From: a bacterium
GTDB lineage: Bacteria > Myxococcota > UBA727 > JAUIJE01
DNA length: 64,000 nucleotides
NCBI GenBank assembly: GCA_030431455.1
Contig: JAUIJE010000013.1
Location: 1 to 64,000 of the forward strand
Direction of reading: 5' to 3'
Shown here piece after piece: positions 1-7,538 of the stretch. The translations under genes and the position numbers were made by a program. The first letter of the stretch is position 1. The number at the start of each line of letters is the position of its first letter. The notes under the pieces are model-generated. The model was not told the origin of the DNA and did no database searches. It saw only the letters and a list, made by a program, of their open reading frames with translations.

Positions 1-12
1 CCCTCAACAAGC

Positions 13-155
13 GCAACAAGCCCCACAAGCCCCCTAAACCGCACCCCCTCCTCCGCGTCGACAAACCCAAACCCCCACCCCCGACACCGCAACAAGCCCC
101 ACAAGCCCCCTAAACCGCTCTCCCCTCCTCCGCGTCGACAAACCCAAACCCCCAC
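13..155. repeat. Direct repeat of about 67 bp, two copies
   Basis: A C-rich block at 13-79 recurs at 89-155 with one 1-nt indel and a few substitutions. Each copy holds CCCCACAAGCCCCCTAAACC followed by a TCCGCGTCGACAAACCCAAA-type stretch. A degenerate third start follows at about 157. It lies upstream of the first gene at the window edge. I see no coding signal in it on either strand. Confidence 0.75.
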
Positions 156-233
156 CGCAAAAGCCCCACAACCAGCCGCCCGACCCGGCGGCGCCGTCGG
201 CCGAGCCGACGCCCTGCCGCCCGACGAGACCCG

Positions 234-1055
234 ATGCCCCTGCTCGATCTGTTCACCTGGGATGCCCTGCAAGGCCGCGCGCTGTCGTCGGTGCTCAGCG
301 TGCTGTTGCTCGCGTTGGCGTTCGTGCCCCTCGAGCGGGCCTTCAAGACCCAGGCCGACCAACCCGTCCGCCGCCGCGGCCTCATCACCGACGCCCTGTT
401 CCTGTTCGGCCAACACCTCGTGTGGGGCGCCCTCGCCGTCGGCGTGCTCGCCTGGCTGTTCGCGCCGCTGCGCGCCGCGGCGTGGCTCGCCCCCGTGCAC
501 GCCACCACCCGCGGCTGGCCCGTGGTCGTGCTCGCGGGGCTCGCCATGGTGGGCGGCGACCTCACCATGTACCTGCATCATCGCCTGCAACACCGGGTGC
601 CTCTGCTCTGGCGTTTTCACGCCGTACACCACACCGCCGAACAATTGGATTGGGTCGCGGCCCACCGCGAACACCCCGTCGACGGCCTCATGACCCAAGC
701 CTGCATGAACCTCCCCGCGGTGCTGCTCGGCCTGCCCCTCGAGGCGGTGATGGGGCTCATCACCTTTCGCGGCCTGTGGTCGATCCTCATCCACGCCAAC
801 GTCACGTTGCCCCTCGGCCCCCTCGCCTACCTCCTCGGCGCGCCGCGCCTGCACCGTTGGCACCACGCCCGAGACCGCGCGGTCAACTTCGGCAACCTCG
901 CCCCCTGGGCGGACGTGTTGTTCGGCACCCACCACGACCCCGGGCATCCCCCCGGCGCCCTCGGGCTCGCCGACCCCGCCCCCGCCGGGTACGGCGCGCT
1001 CCTCTTCTGGCCCTTTCGCCGCGCCGGGCCAAAGCGCCCAGCCAATGGGGCATAG
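234..1055 (+). CDS. Sterol desaturase / fatty acid hydroxylase family protein
   Basis: This 273-residue integral membrane protein belongs to the di-iron fatty acid hydroxylase superfamily, which hydroxylates or desaturates lipid substrates in the membrane using O2. The histidine clusters of the family are visible: HHRLQH at 115-120, HAVHH at 129-133, HREHP at 144-148 and LHRWHH at 206-211. Hydrophobic segments lie at about 15-35, 55-80, 95-112 and 160-200. The start is the ATG at 234; the ribosome binding site is weak. It is followed by a 101-nt gap and an SDR gene on the same strand, so the two may act on related lipids, but this is only positional. The substrate cannot be told from the sequence. 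Confidence 0.85.
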   Translation: MPLLDLFTWDALQGRALSSVLSVLLLALAFVPLERAFKTQADQPVRRRGLITDALFLFGQHLVWGALAVGVLAWLFAPLRAAAWLAPVHATTRGWPVVVLAGLAMVGGDLTMYLHHRLQHRVPLLWRFHAVHHTAEQLDWVAAHREHPVDGLMTQACMNLPAVLLGLPLEAVMGLITFRGLWSILIHANVTLPLGPLAYLLGAPRLHRWHHARDRAVNFGNLAPWADVLFGTHHDPGHPPGALGLADPAPAGYGALLFWPFRRAGPKRPANGA

Positions 1056-1156
1056 CGCCCGCCTCGCCCCCGGCGGTTCGCGGCCCCACCCCGCGGGGGG
1101 ACCTGCGCACGTGGCCCGGGGTCTGCATGTTGGGGAGGCAGCCCAGGAGGTTTCGC

Positions 1157-1963
1157 ATGAAAATCAACGGCCACACCTTTGTTGTCACCGGCGGCGGCAG
1201 CGGCATGGGACAGGAGCTCGTCCTGCAATTGCTCGCGCGCGGCGCCACCGTCGCGGCGGTGGACATCCGCCAAGCCGGTCTCGACGAGACCACCGCGCGG
1301 GCGGGCGCCACCGACCGCCTGTCGACCCACATCGCGGACATCTCGGACAAGGACGCGGTGGACGCGTTGGTGGTCAGCGTGCTCGACCGACACGGCACCG
1401 TCGACGGGCTGTTCAACAACGCGGGGGTGATCCAACCCTTCCAAAAGGTGCTGCAGCTCGACCTCGCGGTCATCGAGCGGGTCATGAACATCAACTTCTA
1501 CGGCACCCTGCACATGACCCGCGCGTTCTTGCCCCACCTGCTCGAGCGCCCGGCCGCGCACATCATCAACACCTCGAGCATGGGCGGGTTTTTGCCCGTG
1601 CCCGGGCAGGCGATCTACGGCGCCTCGAAGGCGGCGGTGAAGTTGATGACCGAGGCGTTGTTTGCCGAGCTGCTCGAGACCAACGTGCACGTCTCCGCGG
1701 TGTTCCCCGGCGCCATCGCCACCCACATCTCGGAGAACTCCGGCGTGGCCGCGCCCACCGGATCGGGGGCGGACGAGTCGAAGTTTCATCCCATGGCCGC
1801 CGACGAGGCCGCGCACAAAATCCTCGACGGGGTCGAGGACGACGACTACCACATCCTCGTCGGGACCGACGCGTTCATGATGGACAAGCTCACCCGGCTG
1901 ATGCCCGAGCGCGCGGTGAAGATCATCCAAAAACAAATGAAGGCGCTGCTCGGTGACGGCTGA
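1157..1963 (+). CDS. SDR family NAD(P)-dependent oxidoreductase
   Basis: A 268-residue short-chain dehydrogenase/reductase. The Rossmann nucleotide-binding motif TGGGSGMG is at 11-18, NNAG at 87-90, catalytic Ser at about 140-141, and the YxxxK pair at Tyr154 and Lys158 (YGASK). The acidic residue ending beta-2 (VDIRQ) suggests a preference for NAD(H), as in many classical SDRs. The start is the ATG at 1157, because it has a strong AGGAGG ribosome binding site 6 nt upstream and begins the conserved fold at once; the open frame upstream is antisense-like composition and was excluded. A C-terminal tail rich in Lys/Met follows the fold. The substrate is unknown; a hydroxylase gene lies just upstream. 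Confidence 0.92.
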   Translation: MKINGHTFVVTGGGSGMGQELVLQLLARGATVAAVDIRQAGLDETTARAGATDRLSTHIADISDKDAVDALVVSVLDRHGTVDGLFNNAGVIQPFQKVLQLDLAVIERVMNINFYGTLHMTRAFLPHLLERPAAHIINTSSMGGFLPVPGQAIYGASKAAVKLMTEALFAELLETNVHVSAVFPGAIATHISENSGVAAPTGSGADESKFHPMAADEAAHKILDGVEDDDYHILVGTDAFMMDKLTRLMPERAVKIIQKQMKALLGDG

Positions 1964-2013
1964 GCGCCGGTCGCCCGATTGACCGGGCGGGGGGATTGCG
2001 CGTCAATGCCACC

Positions 2014-3237
2014 ATGACGCGCGCTCTTCCCCTCGTGCTGCTCGTGCCGGTTTGGGCCTGTACCCCCGCCATCCCCGACGTGGATGGCGGGCCATCCCCG
2101 GCCGACGCCGGCACCACCCCCGTCGATGCCGGCGCAGGGGCGACGGAGGATGCGGGACCGCACCCCGACGCCAGCGCGGGGGCGCCCGACGCCAGCGCGG
2201 GGGCGCCCGACGCCAGCGGGGGCACAGACGACGCCGGCCCGGCCCCTCACGACGCCGGGGCCGGCGCGCCCGACGCGGGCCCCCCCGCGGGCGATGCCGG
2301 GCCGTCCACCATCGCCGGGCTGTGTTTCGCCGACATCGCCGAGGGGGGCGTGGGCCCGGTCTACGACGGGTTCGGCCCGGTGGTGGGCGATCACTGTTAC
2401 GGCACGCACCACCAACACATCACCGGGGTCGAACGTGTGGTGTTCCTCGGGGACTCGGTCACCGTGGGCACCCCGCCGACGTCGTCGGGCGACTTCTACC
2501 GCACCAAGCTCGCCAACGCGCTCGCCACCCAGTTCGGGCTCGAGGCGCCGGGGTTTGGCTGGCAGATCGCCGACTACATCAACGGCACCGCGGGACAGGT
2601 GCATTCCGGTGATTTTTGGAGCTGCGCGGAATGGGGCGCGCGCACCGACGACCTCATGCAGGACAACAACCAGGTGCTCGATTGTTTCCCCCCCGAGGAG
2701 CGCGACAAGACCACCTTGGTGGTCATCACCATGGGGGGCAACGACATTGCGGCGCTGACCAAGGACGGCCCCGCTGGCGTCCCCTATGACCAGATCTGGC
2801 AGAACACCGAGGAGTTCGTGCAGCTGATGCGCGACGCGGTGCAATGGATGCTGGACCCCACCAACGTGCCCGGGACCACCTACGTGGTGTTCGCGAACAT
2901 GTTTGAGTTCACCGACGGCACCGGTGAGATCGACTCCTGCGTCTCCGCGCAGTTCGCGGGGTTCGACCCCTGGGAGAACCCCGACGATCTCGCCGCGTTG
3001 GTGATCTACGCCAACGAACAATACATGGACATTGCGGTGTCCACCGGCACGGACATGATCTTCATGCTGGAACATTTCTGTGGGCATGGGTTCAACTACG
3101 ACGACCCCACCTCCCCGTGCTACCGCGGACCTGACGCAGAGCGTTGGTTCGACATCTCCTGCACCCACCCCAATCCCACAGGACACCAGACCATCTTCGA
3201 GATGTTCTCGGCGGTGGTGCAGGCCGGCCCCCTGTAG
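2014..3237 (+). CDS. Lipoprotein with SGNH/GDSL-like hydrolase domain
   Basis: A 407-residue secreted lipoprotein. The signal peptide ends in a lipobox at VPVWAC, followed by a linker of about 90 residues rich in Asp-Ala-Gly, part of it encoded by 21-nt tandem repeats. The hydrolase part shows block I as FLGDSVTVG and block III as MGGND, with a terminal HPNPTGH resembling block V. The catalytic Asp normally three residues before the His is replaced (SCTH instead of DxxH), so activity may be altered. I chose the ATG at 2014 over the TTG at 1996 because it gives a compact signal peptide. Relatives are extracellular esterases or lipases; the substrate is unknown. Confidence 0.75.
   Translation: MTRALPLVLLVPVWACTPAIPDVDGGPSPADAGTTPVDAGAGATEDAGPHPDASAGAPDASAGAPDASGGTDDAGPAPHDAGAGAPDAGPPAGDAGPSTIAGLCFADIAEGGVGPVYDGFGPVVGDHCYGTHHQHITGVERVVFLGDSVTVGTPPTSSGDFYRTKLANALATQFGLEAPGFGWQIADYINGTAGQVHSGDFWSCAEWGARTDDLMQDNNQVLDCFPPEERDKTTLVVITMGGNDIAALTKDGPAGVPYDQIWQNTEEFVQLMRDAVQWMLDPTNVPGTTYVVFANMFEFTDGTGEIDSCVSAQFAGFDPWENPDDLAALVIYANEQYMDIAVSTGTDMIFMLEHFCGHGFNYDDPTSPCYRGPDAERWFDISCTHPNPTGHQTIFEMFSAVVQAGPL
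2167..2222 (+). repeat. 21-nt tandem repeat in lipoprotein linker
   Basis: Two identical 21-nt units beginning GACGCCAGCGCGGGGGCGCC stand at 2167-2187 and 2188-2208, with a partial third unit after them. They encode DASAGAP heptads in the linker of the SGNH lipoprotein. Length changes by slippage would keep the frame. Confidence 0.8.
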
Positions 3238-3268
3238 GCCACCGCCCACACCGAGGTACCTAGAGGTA

Positions 3269-3299
3269 TTGCTCCCGCCCCCCGGGGCTCCCGTACAAT
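3269..3299 (+). promoter_or_regulatory. Candidate sigma-70-type promoter for the CBS gene
   Basis: A -35-like TTGCTC at 3269-3274 and a near-consensus -10 TACAAT at 3294-3299 are separated by 19 nt. The start codon of the CBS gene lies 21 nt past the -10. The AT-rich hexamer stands out in this GC-rich background. Confidence 0.5.
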
Positions 3300-3319
3300 C
3301 ATGTTTTGGGGGTTCCGAT

Positions 3320-3820
3320 ATGCCGAAGACCATCCGCGACATCATGAGCAAGAAGCTCGTGACCTTCACACCCGATACCGACCTCTACGAGGCGATGGCC
3401 ACCCTGGTGAAAAGAGCCATCTCCGGCGCGCCGGTGGTGTCCGATGCAGGGGCATTGGTGGGGATCTTGTCCGAGAAGGACTGCCTCAAGGTGGTGATGC
3501 AGAACGCGTTTGAGAGCTTGCCGTCGCCGACGGTGGGCCTGCTCATGACCCGAGAGGTGATCAGCGTCGAGGCCGACGCGAGCATCATGCAGGCCGCACA
3601 AATGTTTGTGCAAAAACCCATCCGGCGGCTCCCGGTGCTCGACAACGGGCGGTTGGTGGGGCAGGTCTCGCGCCGCGACGTGGTCAAAGCGGTGGTGGAG
3701 CTCGGCCCGGGCTACCGCTGGCGGTCGAAAAAGGACGACGTCGCCCAGACCGGGCTGATGGCCGGCAACATCGCCCACGACCGGGTGGTGGGGCCCGAGA
3801 CCAACCGCCGGTTCGCCTGA
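3320..3820 (+). CDS. CBS-domain pair protein
   Basis: A 166-residue protein made of two tandem CBS motifs (about 7-62 and 74-130), the Bateman module that binds adenosine nucleotides and usually senses energy or ligand state. Typical signatures are DIMSKKLVTFTPDTDL and APVVSDAGALVGILSEKD in the first, and LMTREVISVEAD with LPVLDNGRLVGQVSRRD in the second. There is no other catalytic domain, so it is a stand-alone sensor or regulator of an unknown partner. The ATG at 3320 begins the first CBS motif; an upstream in-frame extension is not supported. A good promoter lies directly ahead. A C-terminal 25-residue tail after the second motif is not recognised. Confidence 0.9.
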   Translation: MPKTIRDIMSKKLVTFTPDTDLYEAMATLVKRAISGAPVVSDAGALVGILSEKDCLKVVMQNAFESLPSPTVGLLMTREVISVEADASIMQAAQMFVQKPIRRLPVLDNGRLVGQVSRRDVVKAVVELGPGYRWRSKKDDVAQTGLMAGNIAHDRVVGPETNRRFA

Positions 3821-3845
3821 CCGACGAGCCGGCGTCCACCCTCGC

Positions 3846-3857
3846 GTGCCTAGGCAC
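3846..3857. promoter_or_regulatory. 12-bp perfect palindrome GTGCCTAGGCAC
   Basis: A perfect dyad lies 46 nt ahead of the lipoprotein gene at 3904 and just upstream of a -10-like TATAGC (3874-3879). Its place fits an operator, but no binding protein can be named. Confidence 0.35.
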
Positions 3858-3879
3858 CGCGGCATCGACAAGCTATAGC

Positions 3880-3902
3880 GCGCGCTCCAGCCAGGAGCGC
3901 GC
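3880..3902 (+). promoter_or_regulatory. Hairpin sequestering the ribosome binding site of the 3904 gene
   Basis: A perfect 9-bp inverted repeat, GCGCGCTCC (3880-3888) and GGAGCGCGC (3894-3902), is separated by AGCCA and ends one base before the ATG at 3904. The 3' arm contains the GGAG ribosome binding site, so the folded mRNA would hide it. This could give translational control or simply low expression. Confidence 0.5.
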
Positions 3903-3903
3903 C

Positions 3904-4818
3904 ATGTCCCTTCGTTCGCCGTTCGCCCGTCGTCTTGCCTATACACTGTTGGTGGTGGTGGCGCTGGCCCTCGTCGCCGGCTGTTCGCGCCGGCGTCGCA
4001 CCCGACCCGCGTTCTCCACCGTGATCGACTACCAGCTGCGCCTGGACGGCCACCACAAAAACGTGCTCGCCGCCGATGGCGCGGCCCTGTCCGCGGCCCT
4101 GTCCGGGGTGGTGCTCAGCCCCAACCTCGTGTTCGAGGCCGCGCGCTCCACCGGTCCCGTGGGTCCCCTCGACCAGCCCGGCGGCCCCAGCCTGCCCAAC
4201 GCCCGCGGGCAGCTCGTGCCCACGCCCTCGCACCCCTTTGGCGAACCGGTGTCGGTGGCGCTCGGCCAGCGGCTGCTCAAGCGCCTGGTCGACAAGGGCG
4301 CGACCCTGATCGCCCCCGCGGCCGCCCCCGACTGCGGCAAGGACTGCGGCGACCGCACCTGGGTGGAGCGCGCCATCGCCATCCCCCGCCAAGACGGCGC
4401 GCTGCCGTTCCGGGCCATCCTCGCCGTGCGCCGGCTCGAGGCCGGGCCCCTGCCGCTGGCGGTGACCGTCCGGGAGAACCGCGAAGAGGAAGGGCCCGAC
4501 TTCTACGTCCAGGAGCGGACCAGCTACGCGGAGTACTCGTTGTGCGACGACTTCACCGTGGCCGCGCCCGGGGTCTGGTTCCAAGCCGAGCTCATCGAGG
4601 CCGGCACCGGCCGGCTGCTCGCCCAGTTCGACGAGTTGCGCTTCGTGAAGCTCGAGCGCGGGCTGCGCAACCGGGAGCTCGACCCCGCCGGCCTCGAGGT
4701 CTGCCCCTTGGTCCGGTACGCGTTCTCCGGCGCGGTGCGGGACAACCTCGACGCGGTCCGGGCGGTCGACGCGTTGGCCGACGAGGTCTTTGCCGCCACC
4801 GTCGACACCTTGCGCTGA
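3904..4818 (+). CDS. Lipoprotein of unknown function
   Basis: A 304-residue predicted lipoprotein. The signal peptide has an Arg-rich n-region, a hydrophobic core and a lipobox ending VAGC at residue 27, followed by a very basic RRRRTR stretch. The mature part is mixed alpha/beta in character with two Cys clusters (CGKDCG near 140 and CDD near 215). I recognise no family. The ATG start sits immediately after a hairpin that overlaps its ribosome binding site. A TATAGC -10-like element lies 25 nt upstream. It runs tail-to-tail with the minus-strand selenoprotein gene, with 20 nt between their stops. Confidence 0.8.
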   Translation: MSLRSPFARRLAYTLLVVVALALVAGCSRRRRTRPAFSTVIDYQLRLDGHHKNVLAADGAALSAALSGVVLSPNLVFEAARSTGPVGPLDQPGGPSLPNARGQLVPTPSHPFGEPVSVALGQRLLKRLVDKGATLIAPAAAPDCGKDCGDRTWVERAIAIPRQDGALPFRAILAVRRLEAGPLPLAVTVRENREEEGPDFYVQERTSYAEYSLCDDFTVAAPGVWFQAELIEAGTGRLLAQFDELRFVKLERGLRNRELDPAGLEVCPLVRYAFSGAVRDNLDAVRAVDALADEVFAATVDTLR

Positions 4819-4838
4819 GCCATCACCGGGCGCGGCCG

Positions 4839-5696
4839 CTATTCACAAATGTCCACGTCGCTCTGGAGGTTTGCCACCGCCTCCTCCACCGCGGCGAGGA
4901 TGTCGTCGCCGTTGAGGTTCTCGTTGCCCGCGGTGGTCCCGTGCCCGGCGGTGAACACCACATTCATGCGGCGGGGGTCGACGATCACGTCGATGCCCCG
5001 CTGGGCCGAGAAGGGGCTGTTCCAGAAGGTCAGGGGGTTGGGCTGGGTCTCGCTGTCCCCCACGCAGATGCCTCGGGTGGTCTGCTTGCTCGACATGAAG
5101 GTGTAGCAAGTCTCGGCGGTGCCATCGTCGAACTGGCCCGTGTACTCGAGCACCCAGATGATCTGGGCCCCCGCGGCGATGATCTCGTCAGCTTTGTTCG
5201 CCACCGAACCGGCGTGCGTGTTGCACGCGGGTCACCACGCGGGGATGGCGATGAACAGCAGGACCTCAAACGGGTCCCAGGCGGTGTTGTCGCCGCAATA
5301 GGCGTCGAGCAAATCCAAGGTCTCTTCGGTGACCGCCCCGCCGCCGTCCATCGGGGCATAGCGGGGCCAGGACAACCGGGGGAACGGCTCGCAGAACGCC
5401 ATCGGATCCGCCGCGTCCGGCAGGTAGTCCGGGCAGTGATTCACATCCCCGTCGCCGTCGCCGTCTCCATCGCCGTCGCCGTCCCCATCGCCGTCACCAT
5501 CCCCGTCGCCGTCCCCATCTCCGTCCCCATCGCCGTCCCCATCACCGTCCCCATCGCCGTCGCCGTCCCCATCTCCGTCCCCATCACCGTCGCCGTCCCC
5601 GTCCCCATCGCCGTCACCCATTCCTGTGCCATTGTCGCACGCGGCCACGCCCAGCGCGGCCAGGGACAACAGCAGGGGAAACAGCCAACGAATCAT
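4839..5696 (-). CDS. Thioredoxin-fold selenoprotein lipoprotein (UxxC motif; in-frame TGA at 5232-5234 read as Sec)
   Basis: Read through one in-frame TGA, this is a 285-residue lipoprotein: signal peptide with lipobox VAAC, a (Gly-Asp)n linker of about 60 residues, then a thioredoxin-like domain. The TGA is codon 155 and falls exactly at the first redox cysteine of a CxxC motif: the strand VLLFIAIPAW, then U, then PACN. The same frame stays open for 130 more codons with normal composition, a clear helix after the motif and a further strand (IIWVLEY). Selenocysteine in UxxC is well known in thioredoxin-fold oxidoreductases. A SECIS-like hairpin follows the TGA. The ATG overlaps the stop of the upstream glutamate-synthase-family gene (ATGA). 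The alternative is a nonsense mutation in a pseudogene, but the exact position of the TGA argues against it. No sel genes lie in this window. Confidence 0.78.
5199..5214 (-). promoter_or_regulatory. SECIS-like stem-loop downstream of the Sec TGA
   Basis: On the minus strand a CGCC/GGCG stem (5214-5211 with 5202-5199) closes an 8-nt loop GGUUCGGU beginning 17 nt after the TGA. Bacterial SECIS elements are short hairpins at about this distance with a G in the first two loop positions, which this has. A competing hairpin (GCGTG/CACGC) lies between the TGA and this stem. Predicted by eye only. Confidence 0.5.
5445..5619 (-). repeat. Hexanucleotide array encoding a (Gly-Asp)n linker
   Basis: About 29 degenerate GGNGAY hexamers encode alternating Gly-Asp between the lipobox and the redox domain of the selenoprotein. 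The same type of array occurs in the lipoprotein gene at 13011. Expansion or loss of units keeps the frame. Confidence 0.9.
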
Positions 5697-7429
5697 GCCA
5701 AGGGCAGACTAGTCGGTTTGGTCCGGCCCGACAAAGCGCGGTTCAAGTTTGGCGCGGTGCGTGGCGTAAAGGACTCAGGGTCCGCTGCGTCCCACCACCG
5801 GCGGTAGTGGTCGGGGCAGTCATCGTCGACGAGGCAGCCCCAGGCCAGGGTCGGGTACAGGTCCGACACCGGCTGCACCGCGGTCTGGGACGTGCGCCGA
5901 ATCAGCAGCTCGGGGTGCAGGTCCGCTGGGGTGTCCAGGCCCGCGGCCCCGGTGAGTTCGAGCAGAGACTCCACCGTCTTGTCGTGGAAGTTGCGCACCC
6001 GGTCAGCTTTGTCGTCGACGTCCAGGCCGCGCATCAACCGTTCGTCCTGGGTCGCCACCCCCACCGGGCAATGGTTGGAGTTGCATTTCAACGCCTGGAT
6101 ACAACCGAGCGCGAACATCATGCCCCGCGCGCTGTTGCACGCGTCCGCACCTATGCACAGTTGATGCATGATGTGGTACCCGGTGGCGATCTTGCCCGCG
6201 GACAGCAGCTTGAGCTGGTCGCGCAGGCCCGCCCCCACCAACGTGTTGTGCACCAACCGCAACCCTTCGGTCAGCGGCGCCCCCACCGAGTTGGTGAACT
6301 CGAGCGGCGCCGCCCCCGTGCCCCCCTCGCCCCCGTCGACGGTGATGAAGTCCGGCATCAGGCCGGTCTTCATCATCGCCTTCACGATCGCCATGAACTC
6401 CGACGGGTGGCCGACGCACAGCTTGAACCCCACCGGCTTGCCCCCCGACAGCTCGCGCAGCTTGGTGACGAACTCGAGCAACCCGGTGGGCCCCTTGAAC
6501 GCGGTGTGCCCCGGCGGGGAGTTCACGTCCTTGCCCACCTCGACCCCGCGGATGGCGGCGATCTCGGGGGTGACTTTTTTGCCTGGAAGAATGCCCCCGT
6601 GGGCGGGCTTGGCCCCTTGGGAGAGCTTGACCTCGATCATGCGCACCGACTCGCGCTGGGCATTGACCTTGAACTTCTCGGCGTCGAAGCCGCCGTCCGC
6701 GGCCCGGCACCCGAAGTACCCGGTGCCCACCTGCCACACCAGATCGCCCCCGTGCTCGAGGTGGTAGGGGCTGATGCCGCCTTCGCCGGTGTTGTGGGCG
6801 AAGTTGCCCATCTTCGCGCCCTTGTTGAGCGCCCGGATCGCGTTCTTCGACAAGGACCCGTAGCTCATGGCCGAGATGTTGAGCAGCGACGCGCTGTAGG
6901 GTTTTTCGCACCGGCCTTCGCCAATGAGTATGCGTGCCGTCTCGGGGGCGGGGTGTTTGGGCTCGAGGGAGTGGTTGATCCACTCGTAGCCGGTGGCGTA
7001 CACGTCGCGCCGGGTCCCAAACGGGAGCGTGTCGAGGACGCTCTTGGCCCGTTGGTAAATGATCGAGCGCTTCTCGCGGCTGTAGGGATTCTGTTCGTGG
7101 TCGGACTCGACGAAATATTGCCGCAGCTCGGGGCGAATGGACTCCGCGAGATAACGGGCGCGCCCGAGCAACGGGAAGTTGCGCAGGATGGCGTGGCGGG
7201 TCTGGGTGTAGTCCTTGATGCCGGCGACGAAGTACACGATGACCGGCAACCCCAAGATCGCCGACGGCCACCACAGGTTGGTGAGCCCCGCCACCACCAC
7301 CACCTGCCCGAAGCCGAGCAGCAAGAACGGCCACAGCCCCCACTTCTCGATGAAGGCGGGCACGCGGTCGGCGTTGCGTTCCCAGCGGTGGATGTAGCGG
7401 TCGTCTTTGGAAGGAATGGGGCTCATCAT
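5693..7429 (-). CDS. FMN-binding glutamate synthase family protein, membrane-anchored
   Basis: About 578 residues. Two hydrophobic segments near the N-terminus (LLLGFGQVVVVAGL and ILGLPVIVYFVAGI) are followed by the alpha/beta-barrel glutamate synthase domain that binds FMN. Visible signatures include ISAMSYGSLSKNAI, NTGEGGISPYH, the VDGGEGGTGAAP phosphate-binding loop, and a Cys set (CNSNHCPVGVATQ) resembling the Fe-S ligands of glutamate synthase. It lacks the glutaminase domain of GltB, so it is one of the stand-alone enzymes of this family with uncertain substrate. The start is placed at the MMSPIPS methionines; upstream codons look non-coding. The stop overlaps the ATG of the selenoprotein gene, so both are translated from one mRNA and a redox link is plausible. 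Confidence 0.85.
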   Translation of the reverse strand: MMSPIPSKDDRYIHRWERNADRVPAFIEKWGLWPFLLLGFGQVVVVAGLTNLWWPSAILGLPVIVYFVAGIKDYTQTRHAILRNFPLLGRARYLAESIRPELRQYFVESDHEQNPYSREKRSIIYQRAKSVLDTLPFGTRRDVYATGYEWINHSLEPKHPAPETARILIGEGRCEKPYSASLLNISAMSYGSLSKNAIRALNKGAKMGNFAHNTGEGGISPYHLEHGGDLVWQVGTGYFGCRAADGGFDAEKFKVNAQRESVRMIEVKLSQGAKPAHGGILPGKKVTPEIAAIRGVEVGKDVNSPPGHTAFKGPTGLLEFVTKLRELSGGKPVGFKLCVGHPSEFMAIVKAMMKTGLMPDFITVDGGEGGTGAAPLEFTNSVGAPLTEGLRLVHNTLVGAGLRDQLKLLSAGKIATGYHIMHQLCIGADACNSARGMMFALGCIQALKCNSNHCPVGVATQDERLMRGLDVDDKADRVRNFHDKTVESLLELTGAAGLDTPADLHPELLIRRTSQTAVQPVSDLYPTLAWGCLVDDDCPDHYRRWWDAADPESFTPRTAPNLNRALSGRTKPTSLPLA

Positions 7430-7538
7430 GGGCGCATAGATATCGCAGGCCCGAAAAATGGGGACCCGCCCCCCGCTCGCCACACCGGGCCCGCCCGGCC
7501 GGTTGCGGGCACGCGGGGGGTTGGGGTAACTCAGGGTG

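Noticed and set aside
422-1156. Upstream extension of the SDR gene
   Set aside because: Arg/Pro-rich shadow of the hydroxylase gene; the ATG at 1157 has a strong AGGAGG site.
827-3369. Long open frames on the minus strand (827-1936 and 1846-3369)
   Set aside because: They are antisense to well-supported SDR, SGNH and CBS genes; the translated sequences are His/Gly/Val/Arg-rich as expected of shadow frames in GC-rich DNA.
4839-5234. Two separate genes or a pseudogene in place of the Sec protein
   Set aside because: The second half lacks a plausible ribosome binding site and start, and the TGA fits a redox Cys position exactly. Still listed as the main alternative.
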